Positions 1 to 9,997 of a stretch of DNA of 64,000 nucleotides are shown one piece after another. The DNA is from Chrysemys picta bellii (Eukaryota > Chordata > Testudines > Emydidae). Both the position numbers and the translations under genes were made by a program. The DNA is taken from contig NC_088794.1 of NCBI RefSeq assembly GCF_011386835.1, positions 69,698,434 through 69,762,433 of the forward strand, given 5' to 3'. The notes under the pieces are model-generated. The model did not search any database. It was not told the DNA's origin and was given only the letters and a program-made list of their open reading frames with translations. Position 1 is the stretch's first letter; every line of letters starts with the position of its first letter.

Positions 1-140
1 TGAGGAGGACGAGGCAGTCGACAGCTCATACAATGCTGATTTCCCCGACAGCCAGGATCTCTTCATCACCCTCACGGAGATCCGTTACCATCCCTCCCAA
101 GGCATTAACCCTGACCCTGAATCAGGGGAAGGATCAGTCG
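1..140 (+). pseudogene. Myb/SANT-like Harbinger accessory protein, exon 1 (partial, 5' end outside window)
   Basis: Reading from base 2 gives an open frame with an acidic stretch (EEDEAVDSS) followed by DFPDSQDLFITLTE and ending ESGEGSV. The frame runs into GTAAGT at 141, a strong splice donor, in phase 1. In Harbinger elements the second protein is a Myb/SANT-like DNA-binding protein that helps bring the nuclease to DNA. This exon end is the acidic linker after the (unseen) Myb domain. The minus-strand exon 1 of element B (38039-38878) ends with a comparable SQ-rich tail and the same donor phase. Confidence 0.7.
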
Positions 141-209
141 GTAAGTGTTTTAAACATGTAAACATTTATTTTGATCAGAACAGGAATGGAATATTAACAA
201 TGGGTTTTT

Positions 210-348
210 CATGATTACTTTGCCCTAGGCGCTTTACTTTTTAGTCCTTGCCAGTGCAACTACTTCAAAAGTATCTCAAAATGTCTGGTTTTGCATGATT
301 ACTTTGCCCTAGGCGCTCTACTTTTTAGTCCTTGCCAGTGCAGCTACT
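210..348 (+). repeat. 84-bp-period direct duplication
   Basis: Positions 210-264 and 294-348 are 55-bp copies differing at two bases by eye, with period 84. They lie just past the stop of the third ORF (minus sense), inside the Myb intron. High identity implies a recent local duplication. Confidence 0.85.
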
Positions 349-634
349 GGAAAATTCTGTCAATATGTCCGGGGATAGAGCAGAAATCCTCCAGGGACAT
401 CTCCACGAAGCTCTCCTGGAGGTAATTTAAAAGCCTTTGCATTAGGTTCCTGGGGAGAGCGGTCTTATTGCGTCCTCCATGGCAGGAAACTTTTCCGCGC
501 CAGGCTAGCAGCAAGTACTCCAGGATCAGTGCCTCGCACAGCATGGCCGCATACAGCCCTGGTTTTTGCTGGCATTCATGCAGCATGCGGTCTTTCTCTG
601 TGTCCAAAATCCTCATCAGAGTGATATCACTCAT
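344..634 (-). CDS. third ORF of Harbinger element A, 96 aa, unknown function
   Basis: An uninterrupted minus-strand ORF that starts MSDITLMRILDTEKDRML and contains GRNKTALPRNLMQRLLNYLQ near its C-terminus. It lies wholly in the intron (141-1137) of the plus-strand Myb gene, antisense to it and on the same strand as the nuclease. A CAG acceptor-like site just upstream of the ATG suggests it may be a spliced exon. I do not recognise the family. Element B encodes a clearly related peptide at 37691-37930 (shared YAA.LC.AL, KVS, GRNK.ALPRNL.QR, YLQ.SF, S.ED, IP), also antisense within its Myb intron. Retention in two diverged copies argues that it is a real transposon gene. Confidence 0.6.
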   Translation of the reverse strand: MSDITLMRILDTEKDRMLHECQQKPGLYAAMLCEALILEYLLLAWRGKVSCHGGRNKTALPRNLMQRLLNYLQESFVEMSLEDFCSIPGHIDRIFQ

Positions 635-1137
635 GGTGACCTGCTTTGAATTAGGGGAATGTTAGTATTGGGACTGATTGCCTGTTCCTTTACATAACTG
701 TAACCAGCGGTTTACAGCCACACGGTGGAGGCGGGACAGGGGCAGCGTGCAGGGATCTTTCCTGGGGACAGCCGCGTGGGGGGTGGGACAGGGGCAGAGT
801 TCATGCTGGCCGGATTGCCGGCAGCAGGAACTGGCCAACGCTAGCGGCATTGCTTTGAACGTGAAAGGAGGGCACTGCTATAAATTAAGCTTTCAGCAGC
901 CAAAAGTCTACGGCTTACCATGTCCACCTGCTACCCGAATTCCGCTGTCCTGCCCCGTTTGTGTGATTTGTACTCCAAGACCCCAGGCACTGAATGGGAA
1001 GGCTGAAAATTCGACCTTGTCCTGAGTGCGCATGTGATAGGTGCTGTGCATGGTCTTGTTCACAGAGAAAGACTATGTTCATTGTTCACAAAAATGTATC
1101 TTTGTGAGGAATTCACTCCCTTTTTCCCAACCCACAG

Positions 1138-1607
1138 CTGCGAGTGTCTCCTGAGCTACCCCGGCATCCTCTTCCCAGAGGCTGGTGCAGATTAGGCACC
1201 GAAAGAGAAGGACACGGGACGAGATGTTCTCCGAACTTATGGGCTGCTCCCAAGCCGAGGCGGCACAGCAGACCCAGTGGAGGGAGAACATGTCGCAATA
1301 CCAGCGATCACACAGCGAACGGGAGGACAGGTGGCGGCAGGAAGACCAGCAGGCGACTCAAACACTGCTTGGACTAATGAGGGAGCAAACGGACACGCTG
1401 TGGCGCCTTGTATATGTTCTGCAGGACCGGCGGCAGGAGGACAGAGCCCCGCTGCAGTCTATCTCTAACTGCCCTCCCCCACCACAAAGTCTGATCCCCA
1501 CCTCACCCAAAGTCCCAAGAAGGAGGGGCGGCAGGGGCCATGAAAACAGTCACTCCACCCCTGCAGACTGCTCAAGTACCAGACGACTCTCATTCCCAAA
1601 GTTTTGA
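1138..1607 (+). pseudogene. Myb/SANT-like Harbinger accessory protein, exon 2
   Basis: A polypyrimidine tract and CCCACAG acceptor end at 1137. Joined in phase 1 to exon 1, the frame reads AASVS, then a TGA at 1152-1154, then continues in the same frame through QRLVQIRHRKRRTRDEMF to a stop at 1605-1607. The region is basic then glutamine/glutamate-rich (QYQRSHSEREDRWRQEDQQ), likely a C-terminal coiled coil, followed by a proline-rich tail. A single premature stop in a preserved frame suggests mild decay. The homologous exon in element B (36960-37320, minus) preserves the RRTKEDMF core and the splice phase. Confidence 0.65.
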
Positions 1608-2360
1608 TAAGTCCTTTCCTTCACTCCAAAAGCACCTCATCCAAGCCCCCATCCCAGTGTCATCCCCTAACTGTGTAGTTGTTAATAAAAAATACATTTC
1701 TGTTAATTACTGTTTCCTTCAGGTTCTTTTAGAGGAGAGTGTGTTTGAAGGGGGGAAAGGGGATTGGTAATTGGAGAGGACAGTCACCTTTACCAGGGTA
1801 CAGACACGGGGGCAGGTTCAGCAGAAGGTCACACACACATTTCAGTCACTAGGCACCCTGGTCAGTCTGGCAGGTGGTTTTCATGTTCTGTGGGGGGGGG
1901 CTATGTGAGTTTGTGGCGGGGGAGGGCGGTTACAGATCTTATGCAGCGGTCCTTAGCCTGGATGACAGAGCCACGCAGCAGGGGATCTGTAACCGTCCTC
2001 CCCCGCCACAAAGTCACATAGCCCCCACACACAGAGTCCCGAAAAGGAGGGGTGGCAGGCTCCGTTGAAACAACCAGTCCACCACTGCAGACCGCTCTAG
2101 GAGCAGGAGCCTGTCATTCCTTGAGTTTAGAAGCGTCCTTTCCATCACTACACCCGCTCCCCACCACAGTCTGCGTCCCAGTTTCAACCCTTTACCACAA
2201 AACCCTTAATAAAGAAAACAGTGTTAATGAACAAAGTTCCATTTATTTTATTTTTAAAGGTGTGTTGGAAGGGGGGGCAATGGGGTGAGGGGGGTATGTA
2301 ACTGAAGAGGATAGTCAACATTAAGTGGGTAAAGAAACGGGGGCAGGTTCAGCTTCTCTT
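1469..2360 (+). repeat. diverged tandem duplication of the Myb-gene tail and 3' flank
   Basis: The segment from about 1469 to 1830 (CCTCCCCC.CCACAAAGTC..., GGAGGGGCGGCAGG, AATAAA, GGGGGCAGGTTCAG) recurs from about 1998 to 2360 with the same order of landmarks, including a second AATAAA. The copies look roughly 70-75 percent alike by eye. The result is a repeated coding tail plus polyadenylation region between the two convergent genes. Confidence 0.7.
1684..2246. other. poly(A) signals for the convergent Harbinger genes
   Basis: AATAAA on the plus strand at 1684-1689 and 2208-2213 (one per duplicated unit) would serve the Myb-like gene. On the minus strand AATAAA near 2241-2246 lies about 130 bp beyond the nuclease stop. 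Assignment is by position only. Confidence 0.45.
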
Positions 2361-2376
2361 TAAACAAACTTAATAG

Positions 2377-3646
2377 TCACAGGTTACCCTGCTCACTGTG
2401 GAACCTAGCTTTCAAAGCCTCCCGGATGCACAGCGCATCCCGCTGGGCTCTTCTAATCGCCCGGCTGTCTGACTGGGCGTAATCAGCAGCCAGGCGATTT
2501 GCCTCAACCTCCCACCTCACCATAAACATCTCCCCCTTGCTCTCACAGAGATTGTGGAGCACACAGCAAGCTGCAATAACAATGGGGATATTGGTTTCGC
2601 TGAGATCAGAGCGAGTCAGTAAACTTCTCCATCTCCCCTTGAGACATCCAAAAGCACACTCCACCACCATTCTGCACTTGCTCAGCCGGTAGTTGAAGAG
2701 TTCTTTTTCAGTGTCCAGGGCGCCTGTATAGGGCTTCATGAGCCAGGGCATTAGCGGGTAGGCTGGGTCCCCGAGGATGACTATAGGCATCTCCACATCC
2801 CCAACAGTTATTTTGTGGTCCAGGAAGTAAATACCTTCCTGCAGCCATCTAAACAGACCAGAGTTCCTGAAAACATGAGTGTCATGAACCTTGCCCGGCC
2901 ATCCGACGTTGATGTTGGTAAAACATCCCCTATGGTCCACCAGTGCTTGCAGCACCATTGAAAAGTAGCCGTTTCGGTTAATGTACTGGCGGTCCCAGGA
3001 TAGGGATGTGAGTTCCATCTATAGCCCCACCGCAGTTTGGGAATCCCATCGCGGCGAAGCCATCTATGATGACCTGCATGTTTCCCAGGGTCACTACCTT
3101 TGAGAGCAGTAGCTCAACGATTGCGTTGGCTACTTGCATCACAGCAACCCCCATGGTAGATTTGCCCACGCCAAAGTGATTCGCGACTGACCGGTAGCTG
3201 TCTGGCGTTGCAAGCTTCCAGAGGGCTATGGCCACTCGCTTCTGGACAGTCAGGGCTGCTCGCATCCGGGTGTTCTTGCGCTTCAGGGCAGGGGACAGCA
3301 ACTCACAAAGTTCCAGGAAAGTTCCCTTACGCATGCGAAAGTTTTGCAGCCACTGTGATTCATCCCAGACCTGCAGCTCTGTGCGGTCCCACCAGTCCGT
3401 GCTTGTTTCCCGGGCCCAGAATCACCGTTCCACAGCATCAACATGACCCATTGCCACCATGATGTCCACGGTGCAGGGTCCCATGCTTTGCGAGAGGTCT
3501 GTGCCCCTCTCAGATTTAATGTCCTCACCGTGCTGCCGTATCCTCCTCGCCCGATTTCTCAGCATCTGCCACTGAAAAAGGTGGATGATAAGGTGCGAGG
3601 TGTTGACAACGGCCATAACTGCAGCGATGGTTGCAGCAGGCTCCAT
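2377..3646 (-). pseudogene. HARBI1-like PIF/Harbinger DDE nuclease (transposase), one nonsense and one frameshift
   Basis: The minus-strand frame starts MEPAATIAAVMAVVN at 3646, meets TGA at 3422-3424 after HVDAVER, and continues in the same frame with FWARETSTDWWDRTE, which suggests a CGA-to-TGA nonsense change. It then covers the HTH-like region (SYRSVANHFGVGKST) and AIDGTHIPI with the first catalytic Asp at 3017-3019. A small indel near 2980-3005 shifts frame. The rest (from INRNGYF to the stop at 2377) holds PGKVHDTHVFRNS, LGDPAYPL and, 35 residues after that Asp, VVECAFGCLKGRW with the catalytic Glu, so a DD35E set is visible. Total length of about 420 codons is near the family norm. It would excise and integrate Harbinger DNA at TTA-like sites. 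Confidence 0.88.
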
Positions 3647-4100
3647 GCTCGCAGTGCTGTGGCGTCTGCGCTGTCACTCACCAGAAAAGTGTGCGAAATG
3701 ATTGCCCGCCAGCGCTTTCAGGGAGGGAGGGCGGGAGTGACGGTTGAATGATGACAGTTACCCAAAACCACCCTCGACACATTTTTTCCCCCAGCAGGCA
3801 TTGGGGGCTCGACCCAGAATTCCAACGGGCAGCGGGGACTGTGGGAACTGTGGGATAGCTGCCCACAGTGCACCGCTTCCAATGTTGACGCTTGCCCCGT
3901 TAGTGTGGACTCACAAAGTCGAATTACTGTTCTTAGTGTGGATACACACGTTCGACTTTGTAATATCGGTTCCACTAATTCGATTTAAGTAAAATCGAAC
4001 TACTCTTGTAGTGTAGACATACCCTTACAGTCTAAGTGGATAAAACATGCCAAGGAAGTAGTACTTATCCACATTTTACTCATGGGACTCAAAACACTTA

Positions 4101-4927
4101 GGGCATATCTACACTGCAATGTAAGCCCAGTGTTAGTAGAAATCAAGTTACCAGACCTTGATTTTGTTAATTTAGGGTTTGAGCGTCTACACTAATTCGT
4201 AATCCCAGGTTAGAAATTGTTGAACTCTAGGTCCCAACCTGAGGCTTCAGTGTCTTCACTGCATTATGCAGGCCAGAGTCCAACCACCCATATCCCAGGC
4301 TTCCTAGCTCCCTCCCAAAATGTAGCTGCTCTAGCCCTTTGTTCATGGTGCAGTGTGGGGAAAACTTGACTGTCCATCAAACTTGACTGTCTACAGAACA
4401 AAGAAAGTTGGCCCATGGGATTGTGGGAAACTTTTGGCAAACTCCCAGAACACAAGTCCAGTGGGGTTGCATATACACTGCAAAGCAATATGGCTTGAAC
4501 CCTGAATCCTAGCTTGACTGAGGCTCTGACCTTCATCCATAGGGTCCTGGTACCCTTGATCTAAGCCCTGGGTTAATGTGATTTGTGTGTAGACAGAAGA
4601 GGGGTTAGGCTTGAGCCAGAGTTCAAACCCTGGGCTTACACTGCAGGTGTACATCTACACTGGAATAAAAGACCCCCAGCATAGTTGTGGCTGACCTGGG
4701 TCAGCTGACTTGGGCTCATGGGGCTCGGGCTGCAAATTGCTGTGTAGACATTTGGGCTTGGGCTGGACCCTGGGGCCCTCCTCCCTCGCATGGTCCCAGA
4801 GCTTGGGCTGCAGCCTCTGCCTGAATGTCTGTAAAGGAATTTTACAGTCCCACAACCCGAGCCCCGTGAGCCTCAGTGAGCTGACCTAGGCCAGGTGTGG
4901 GCGTTTAATTTCTGTGTAGATGTACCC
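4101..4927. mobile_element. two adjacent or nested Harbinger-like miniature elements
   Basis: TTA at 4098-4100 precedes GGGCATATCTACACTGC. An inverted counterpart of the subterminal sequence (TGTAAGCCCAG) appears near 4630-4645. From about 4645 a second element begins GGTGTACATCTACAC and ends TGTGTAGATGTACCC at 4927. It belongs to the same family as 11563-11872 (ACCTGGGTCAGCTGACTTGGGCTC region). No coding capacity is seen. Confidence 0.65.
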
Positions 4928-5060
4928 ACAATGATCAACACAAGACTTGCCCAAGGTCATGGAGGAAATCTGTGATAGAGACAGGAACTGAACCCAAGTC
5001 TCTTGAGACCCAGTCCACAGGATCAACCCCACTGTGTCATGTTTGTAGGTTACCAGGCAT
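4928..5060. repeat. old L3/CR1- or MIR-like fragment
   Basis: GACTTGCCCAAGGTCATGGAGGAAATCTGTGATAG and the following GAACCCAAGTCTC are typical of ancient amniote LINE/SINE 3' segments. A related piece lies at 6899-7105. Family name is uncertain. Confidence 0.4.
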
Positions 5061-7828
5061 CAATAGAAAATATCTGTGATAGATCGAGTCCTTTCCTGCA
5101 GCCCCTACTCATAGGAGTGTTATAATCCTCCCCACCTATTACTATTTTCATTATTGAAAGTGACAAACTGTATGAAACGAACATGGCCTCATTTAAGGGA
5201 AATAAATGATAGATGTTGAGGCTGGTTCAACCAGGGTTCTGATCTTGACCGATCTTTCTTAGCCTGATTAAATCAAGCTTGGGCTAGGCTACCACAAAGA
5301 TTTAGTGAATTTGATTAAATTGGAACACTTCCGACAACTACAAAATGGTGTATGCCTTTTCTGTGATATACTGCTCTACTGTTTTGCTTTCTCTGCCTTA
5401 ATATCATCTGATTGAAAGAAACTATGCAGTCTCCAGTGAACATTGTAGCAGCAGCAGTAATTTGTTTTCATATCCTGTTAACAAGCATTCAAAAATAAGT
5501 ATTACTGGATAAAACAGGACTGAAGGTTTTCTTGATCTGCTTGATTGATTAGCAAAAATAATTCAGAAGTTTAGTATTTTGGAGTTTTCTGAAAAACACA
5601 TGGGTCTGATTCTGATTTCACTTACAGCAGCTTTACACTGGTATAACTCCTATAACTTTAATAGAGTTACTCCATTTACACTCTCCTTACAAAATATGAC
5701 ATGTGCATCCTCTGGGCTCCTTGGACTTCACTTCCTGTCACTAGAGTTTGAATATATCCATGGGCTCTGCTGAGCTTTCCCGGCTTGACTTGTCTTCATT
5801 CATGCTCAGAAGCCCTGCTGTGCATTTAGGTCTTGGCTCCTTAACTTGGGGGGCAGAGAGGGGAGTGAAGGTGTCTTCTAAGGCCACCCATTCATGGTGC
5901 CAAAATGTGCTATTGTTCCGAGGAGATTAAATAGATCTTCATAATATGATGCTTCCTCTCCTTCCATGTAGTGAAATAGCTAACTAACTATAACTGAATT
6001 AACACTCATGACGTTAAATGGGGGCAGTTCACATTATTCAGAGCTATTCTTTCAGGCTGTCCACAGATTCAGGCAGGCATTACTGCACTTGATTCATGTT
6101 TTCATGGTTTTATTTCTAACCATAACAGCTAGACTTTAAAATGAAATGTGAGCTGAGATTCTGGAGAAGAAGCTGTTTTGGAGCATAGCTTCACTGAAAA
6201 CAAAAAAGAATCTAAATATAGGGGGCAGGAAATAGAGAGGGGTCACAAGAAAGTTACCAGCACATGTGGCATGCTAGCATTTACTGTACCAAGGTGATAC
6301 CATGCACACAAAAGACAACCTGAGTATTTATTATTTTATCTAGTGCCAGCTGTCAGCATCTGTGCATTGATTTATGAAAGGACTAAATCTGTATAAGAAA
6401 ATTTGTCCTTGCTGCTGCAGACATTCAATGCAGGAATGCTAAAATGCTGAAGCCTGCAAATGTCATTTTATCATGGTGGAATTTTAATAAGTTCTTGAAA
6501 GTGCAGCTCATTTCTTCATTCATCATAATGTGATCATTAAGTAAAGAACTGATCATGAATGACATACATCCCCTTATATAGACAACTTTCATGTGAGCCA
6601 TAGCTAGTAAATTCAGATTTGGAGCAGCAGCTAGAGGCAGCAGTGAGGAAAGCAAAAGGGGGCAGGCTTGCAAAGATCCCGTGAGATAATGAGAGCAACC
6701 CTACCTACAGCGATCAGTTTGCAGGGATTAATTTTGAGCAGCCTGGTAAGGATCATGAGAAGTGACCTGCCCTACAAAAAGAAGTAATAAGAAAACAAGA
6801 TGTTGATTTGTGAAAATAATGGGCTGTGAGCAGTGAAAGAGAACAAGATCTGTTTTATCTTAAGTATTCACATGGCCCACATCACTCTGCTATCTGAGCA
6901 CCTCAGAAACTATAATGTTTTTGATCCTCACAATGAGCTAGAGAACTAGTCTTATTCCCAGTTGGGAACTGAAGCAGAGAGAGACTATGTGACTGGGCTG
7001 CAGTCACAGCAAAAGCTTGTGTCTGAGAAAGGAATTGAACCTAGGTTTCCTAAGGCAAGGCTAGGCTAGTGCCCTAACCACTGGACCATCCTGCCTGTTT
7101 AAAATACAGCTAATATTTTCTACATCACTCCTACCACATGGCAAAGGGACAGCCACTAGGGGAAGAATTAGAAGGGAGTTGCCCCTCTCTGTCTTTTTAT
7201 TATCCTGTTATTTCACCCTCAGAACAGCTCCAGGGGAACTATTCTTTCTCACTCTTTGGTCCCTCTAAGCATTTCTTTTATGTGGCTGTATATGTTCATG
7301 ATGCTACAGTACATTATTCTGATCAGTGTCCTGCTCTATCCATGTACTTCATGCAGTGTGCTCAGAGACATGAAATAAGTGCAGGAAGGAGGGAAAGAGG
7401 ATAAAGCAACAGAAAGGGATATTAGAGACTGGCACACCAGGCCAGGAGTCCTTACACCAGGCAGATGGCAAGCCTAGTTGCTGGTGTTACACTTTCAAGG
7501 TAGTTATCATGGACAGTTACAAGGGAATAAAGAAAACTGAAAAAAGGGTGATAGCAATACAGCTATAACAGAATGTAGGCAAGGTGTTTACAATCATATG
7601 ATAATGGAATCCATTGCTTCAGGTAGGTGGAACAGTCAGGAAATAGAGAATTAACTTCACTGTGACATGGTGTGCCAATAAGATACAACAAACACTAAAG
7701 GCCTATTCCAACACCCTTACTCTAGTTTAGGAGTCTAACCTACCCCATTGAGTAAGATTCTACTGAATGTGACCAAGAGTATGAGAATCTGGCCCTAAAT
7801 TAGGTGGTTTTGCTGCCATAGTATCTTA
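5061..7828. other. intergenic, mostly unique AT-rich DNA with two old repeats
   Basis: No convincing gene. About 5600-5695 holds a copy of a dispersed family (TGATTCTGATTTCACTTAC...TTACACTGGTATAACTCC) also seen near 14800, 29490 and 42130. About 6899-7105 holds an L3/MIR-like piece (CTGAAGCAGAGAGAGACTATGTGACTGG ... CCCTAACCACTGGACCATCCTGCC). The short ORFs lack domain features. Confidence 0.5.
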
Positions 7829-8120
7829 GGCTAGGTCTACACTACGGGGGGTCGACCTAAGATATGCAACTTCAGCTACGCGAATAGCGTAGCTGAAGTT
7901 GCGTATTTTAGGTCGACTTACCTGGCTGTGGGGACGGCGGCGAGTCGACCGCTGCCGCTCCCCCGTCGACTCCACTTCCGCCTCTCGCTGAGGAGGAGTT
8001 CTGGAGTCGACAGCAGAGCAATCGGGGATCGATTTTATCGTGTCTACACTAGACGCGATAAATCGATTCCCGATAGATCGATCGCTACCCGCCGATCCGG
8101 CGAGTAGTGAAGACGTGCCC
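7829..8120. mobile_element. Harbinger MITE with internal hairpin
   Basis: Starts GGCTAGGTCTACACTAC after TTA and ends with GTAGTGAAGACGTGCCC. The left interior forms a near-perfect hairpin: GTCGACCTAAGATATGCAAC and its complement flank CTTCAGCTACGC-GAATA-GCGTAGCTGAAG. Related copies are at 21798-22079, 40649-41143, 52749-52995 and 57143-57428. It is non-coding. Confidence 0.8.
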
Positions 8121-8585
8121 AATATCAACATGTTTTTTTAAAAGTTTTCCAGAAAAATATTATTCATTTTTACTTTGTTTCATGCAAGACAGTTTTTCCA
8201 TAAGCAGTATACCCCATGCTTCCCAGCATTCTGTAGTAAATCCTGAATTTTTAAAGACCAGATTATGTGGTTCACCGAAACTACTGACCTGATTAGTATA
8301 TACTTTTTGTGGACCTACAAACTAAAAATTACAATGTAGCTATTTGTAAGTCACATAGCAGGGAATAAGTTCTGTACTCATTGCCACAGAGTGTAGCGTC
8401 ACTTTAAAAACAGCACAATAGTTTACATGCATCTCAGTTATACTGTAGATTTTTTTACTGATGACTTTTTGTCAGCTCCTTGATGTAACATCCTTTTCAA
8501 CCAATTCTTCAATCTTTGGATTTCATGTTTGTATGCGTAGTAATACACTTTTCATGTACAGTATTTCCAGCATGGCATAAGCATG

Positions 8586-8618
<33 letters not shown>

Positions 8619-9141
8619 TAAAGGAGTGAAAACATCAGGCACTGGTTAGTTTCTAGTATTATTATTGGAATATGAAGCTTTTCATTCATAGGCCACAGAT
8701 TGAATCCAGTCCCAGAATTATTATTGTCCCTGTGGTATATGAAATCAGCTGGGCTTGGTCTTGGTCCAGTTCCTTACGGGCAGTTGTCCGCATCATACAA
8801 ACTCCTGCCATGCCTGTACAAATTGGCATGTTTGTTAACAGAGTCATTTTAAGGAAGATGGCTATTGAGGTGGTGCTTTTTGGTTAGAGTAGAGAGAGAT
8901 TGCAACAATGTCCATGAGAATTCACTTTCACCTCTATTCAACATCCTTTACTCAGACATTGAGAAATCCAGTGGGGCTCTTCAAAATGAATGGAGCCATT
9001 TTAAAGGGGAAGGTTAGTTTTGGTTGGCTGTTTGTATTTTGATAAAATCCAATTTGCTTAAGGAAAACCAAAACAAAACTTACAGGCATTTTTCCATGGA
9101 TAGTTTGTACATGTGGTCCAATATATTTTTAAGGGTCAAGG
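8121..9141. other. unique intergenic DNA with a (TA)n microsatellite
   Basis: No gene-like signal. A TA dinucleotide run of about 15 units sits at roughly 8587-8617. Confidence 0.6.
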
Positions 9142-9604
9142 TGTCACGGAGTATAGGGGGACTCAGGGCCCTGCACCCCCGGCTTCCTGGGATTCACCAT
9201 GACTCTCAGCCAGCCAGTAAAGCAGAAGGTTTATTTGGATGACAGGAATACAGTCCAAGACAGGTCTTGCAGGCACAGACAACAGGACCCCCTCAGTTAA
9301 GTCCAGCTTGGGGTCCCAGGGCATCCCAGCCCGCCCCCCTTTGGGGGGGGGTCAGAGCCATCTCTGTCTCCCAGCCATCTCTCCAGCCCGCTTCCAGCAC
9401 ACTGCCTTCAGCGACCCCTCCCACAGCCTTTGTTCAGTTTCCCGGGCTAAGGAGTCACCTGGCCTTCAACCCCTTCCTGGGTTCTCATGTTACACTCCCA
9501 GGAATGCGCCCCCGGGCCGATCCCATCCTCCAATGCAGACTATCCCAGCACACTCCCCTGTCAGCATCCACAGACCACAGTGAGAACAGGCCCAGTTCGT
9601 CACA
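9142..9604 (-). mobile_element. solo LTR of an endogenous retrovirus-like element
   Basis: The 463-bp block begins TGTCACGG and ends CGTCACA (TG...CA form) and is flanked by an exact 5-bp duplication CAAGG at 9137-9141 and 9605-9609. No internal retroviral sequence adjoins it, which fits a solo LTR from recombination between two LTRs. Orientation is inferred as minus because that strand carries AATAAA (near 9231-9236) close to the 3' end. The short ORFs inside are incidental. Confidence 0.8.
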
Positions 9605-9940
9605 CAAGGATCTTATTGATGTGAGCATACAAGAGAGAGCTATTGTTTATGTTTTGTGAATTTACTAATGGCCAGATTCTGAAATCCTGATGCTGAATGC
9701 CCCTTATTCCATGAGTATTCCCAATGAAATTCATAGGGTTACTTCATGATATAATGGGCTTCAGAACATAAGTAAGGAAAGAAAATGTTTAGCTTCTGTT
9801 TCTTTCCTCCCATACTGCTATAATTACAGGACAATTTTGCCTTTTCAGTTAATGTCATTTGTTTTCTTTAATGGTGCTACATGAGAAGACACATATGACC
9901 TCACATCCTGTGAATGAACTATTCAAATCCTATATCTTGG

Positions 9941-9997
9941 CAGGGGGTTAGACTAGATGACCCTTGCGGTCCCTTCTAACCCTATGATTCTATGATA
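9941..9997 (+). mobile_element. CR1 LINE 3' end, 5'-truncated
   Basis: GGGGGTTAGACTAGATGACC followed by GTCCCTTCTAACCCTATGATTCTATGAT is the diagnostic CR1 3' terminus with its ATTCTATG repeat. Only about 57 bp remain. Confidence 0.8.

Larger units (their letters stand above)
1..4024. mobile_element. PIF/Harbinger DNA transposon, element A (left end outside window)
   Basis: A Harbinger-class transposon carrying a Myb/SANT-like gene on the plus strand and a DDE nuclease on the minus strand, with convergent 3' ends. The right terminus is visible: GTGTAGACATACCC ends at 4024 and is followed by TTA, the usual 3-bp Harbinger target. Its inverted form (GGGTATGTCTACAC) starts several other elements here. 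The left terminus lies before base 1. A third minus-strand ORF sits in the Myb intron. The nuclease has one nonsense codon and one frameshift and Myb exon 2 has one in-frame stop, so this copy is probably not autonomous. Confidence 0.85.

Noticed and set aside
9239..9659. Two ORFs of 114 and 130 codons
   Set aside because: They overlap the solo LTR in antisense and end in flanking DNA; no protein features.
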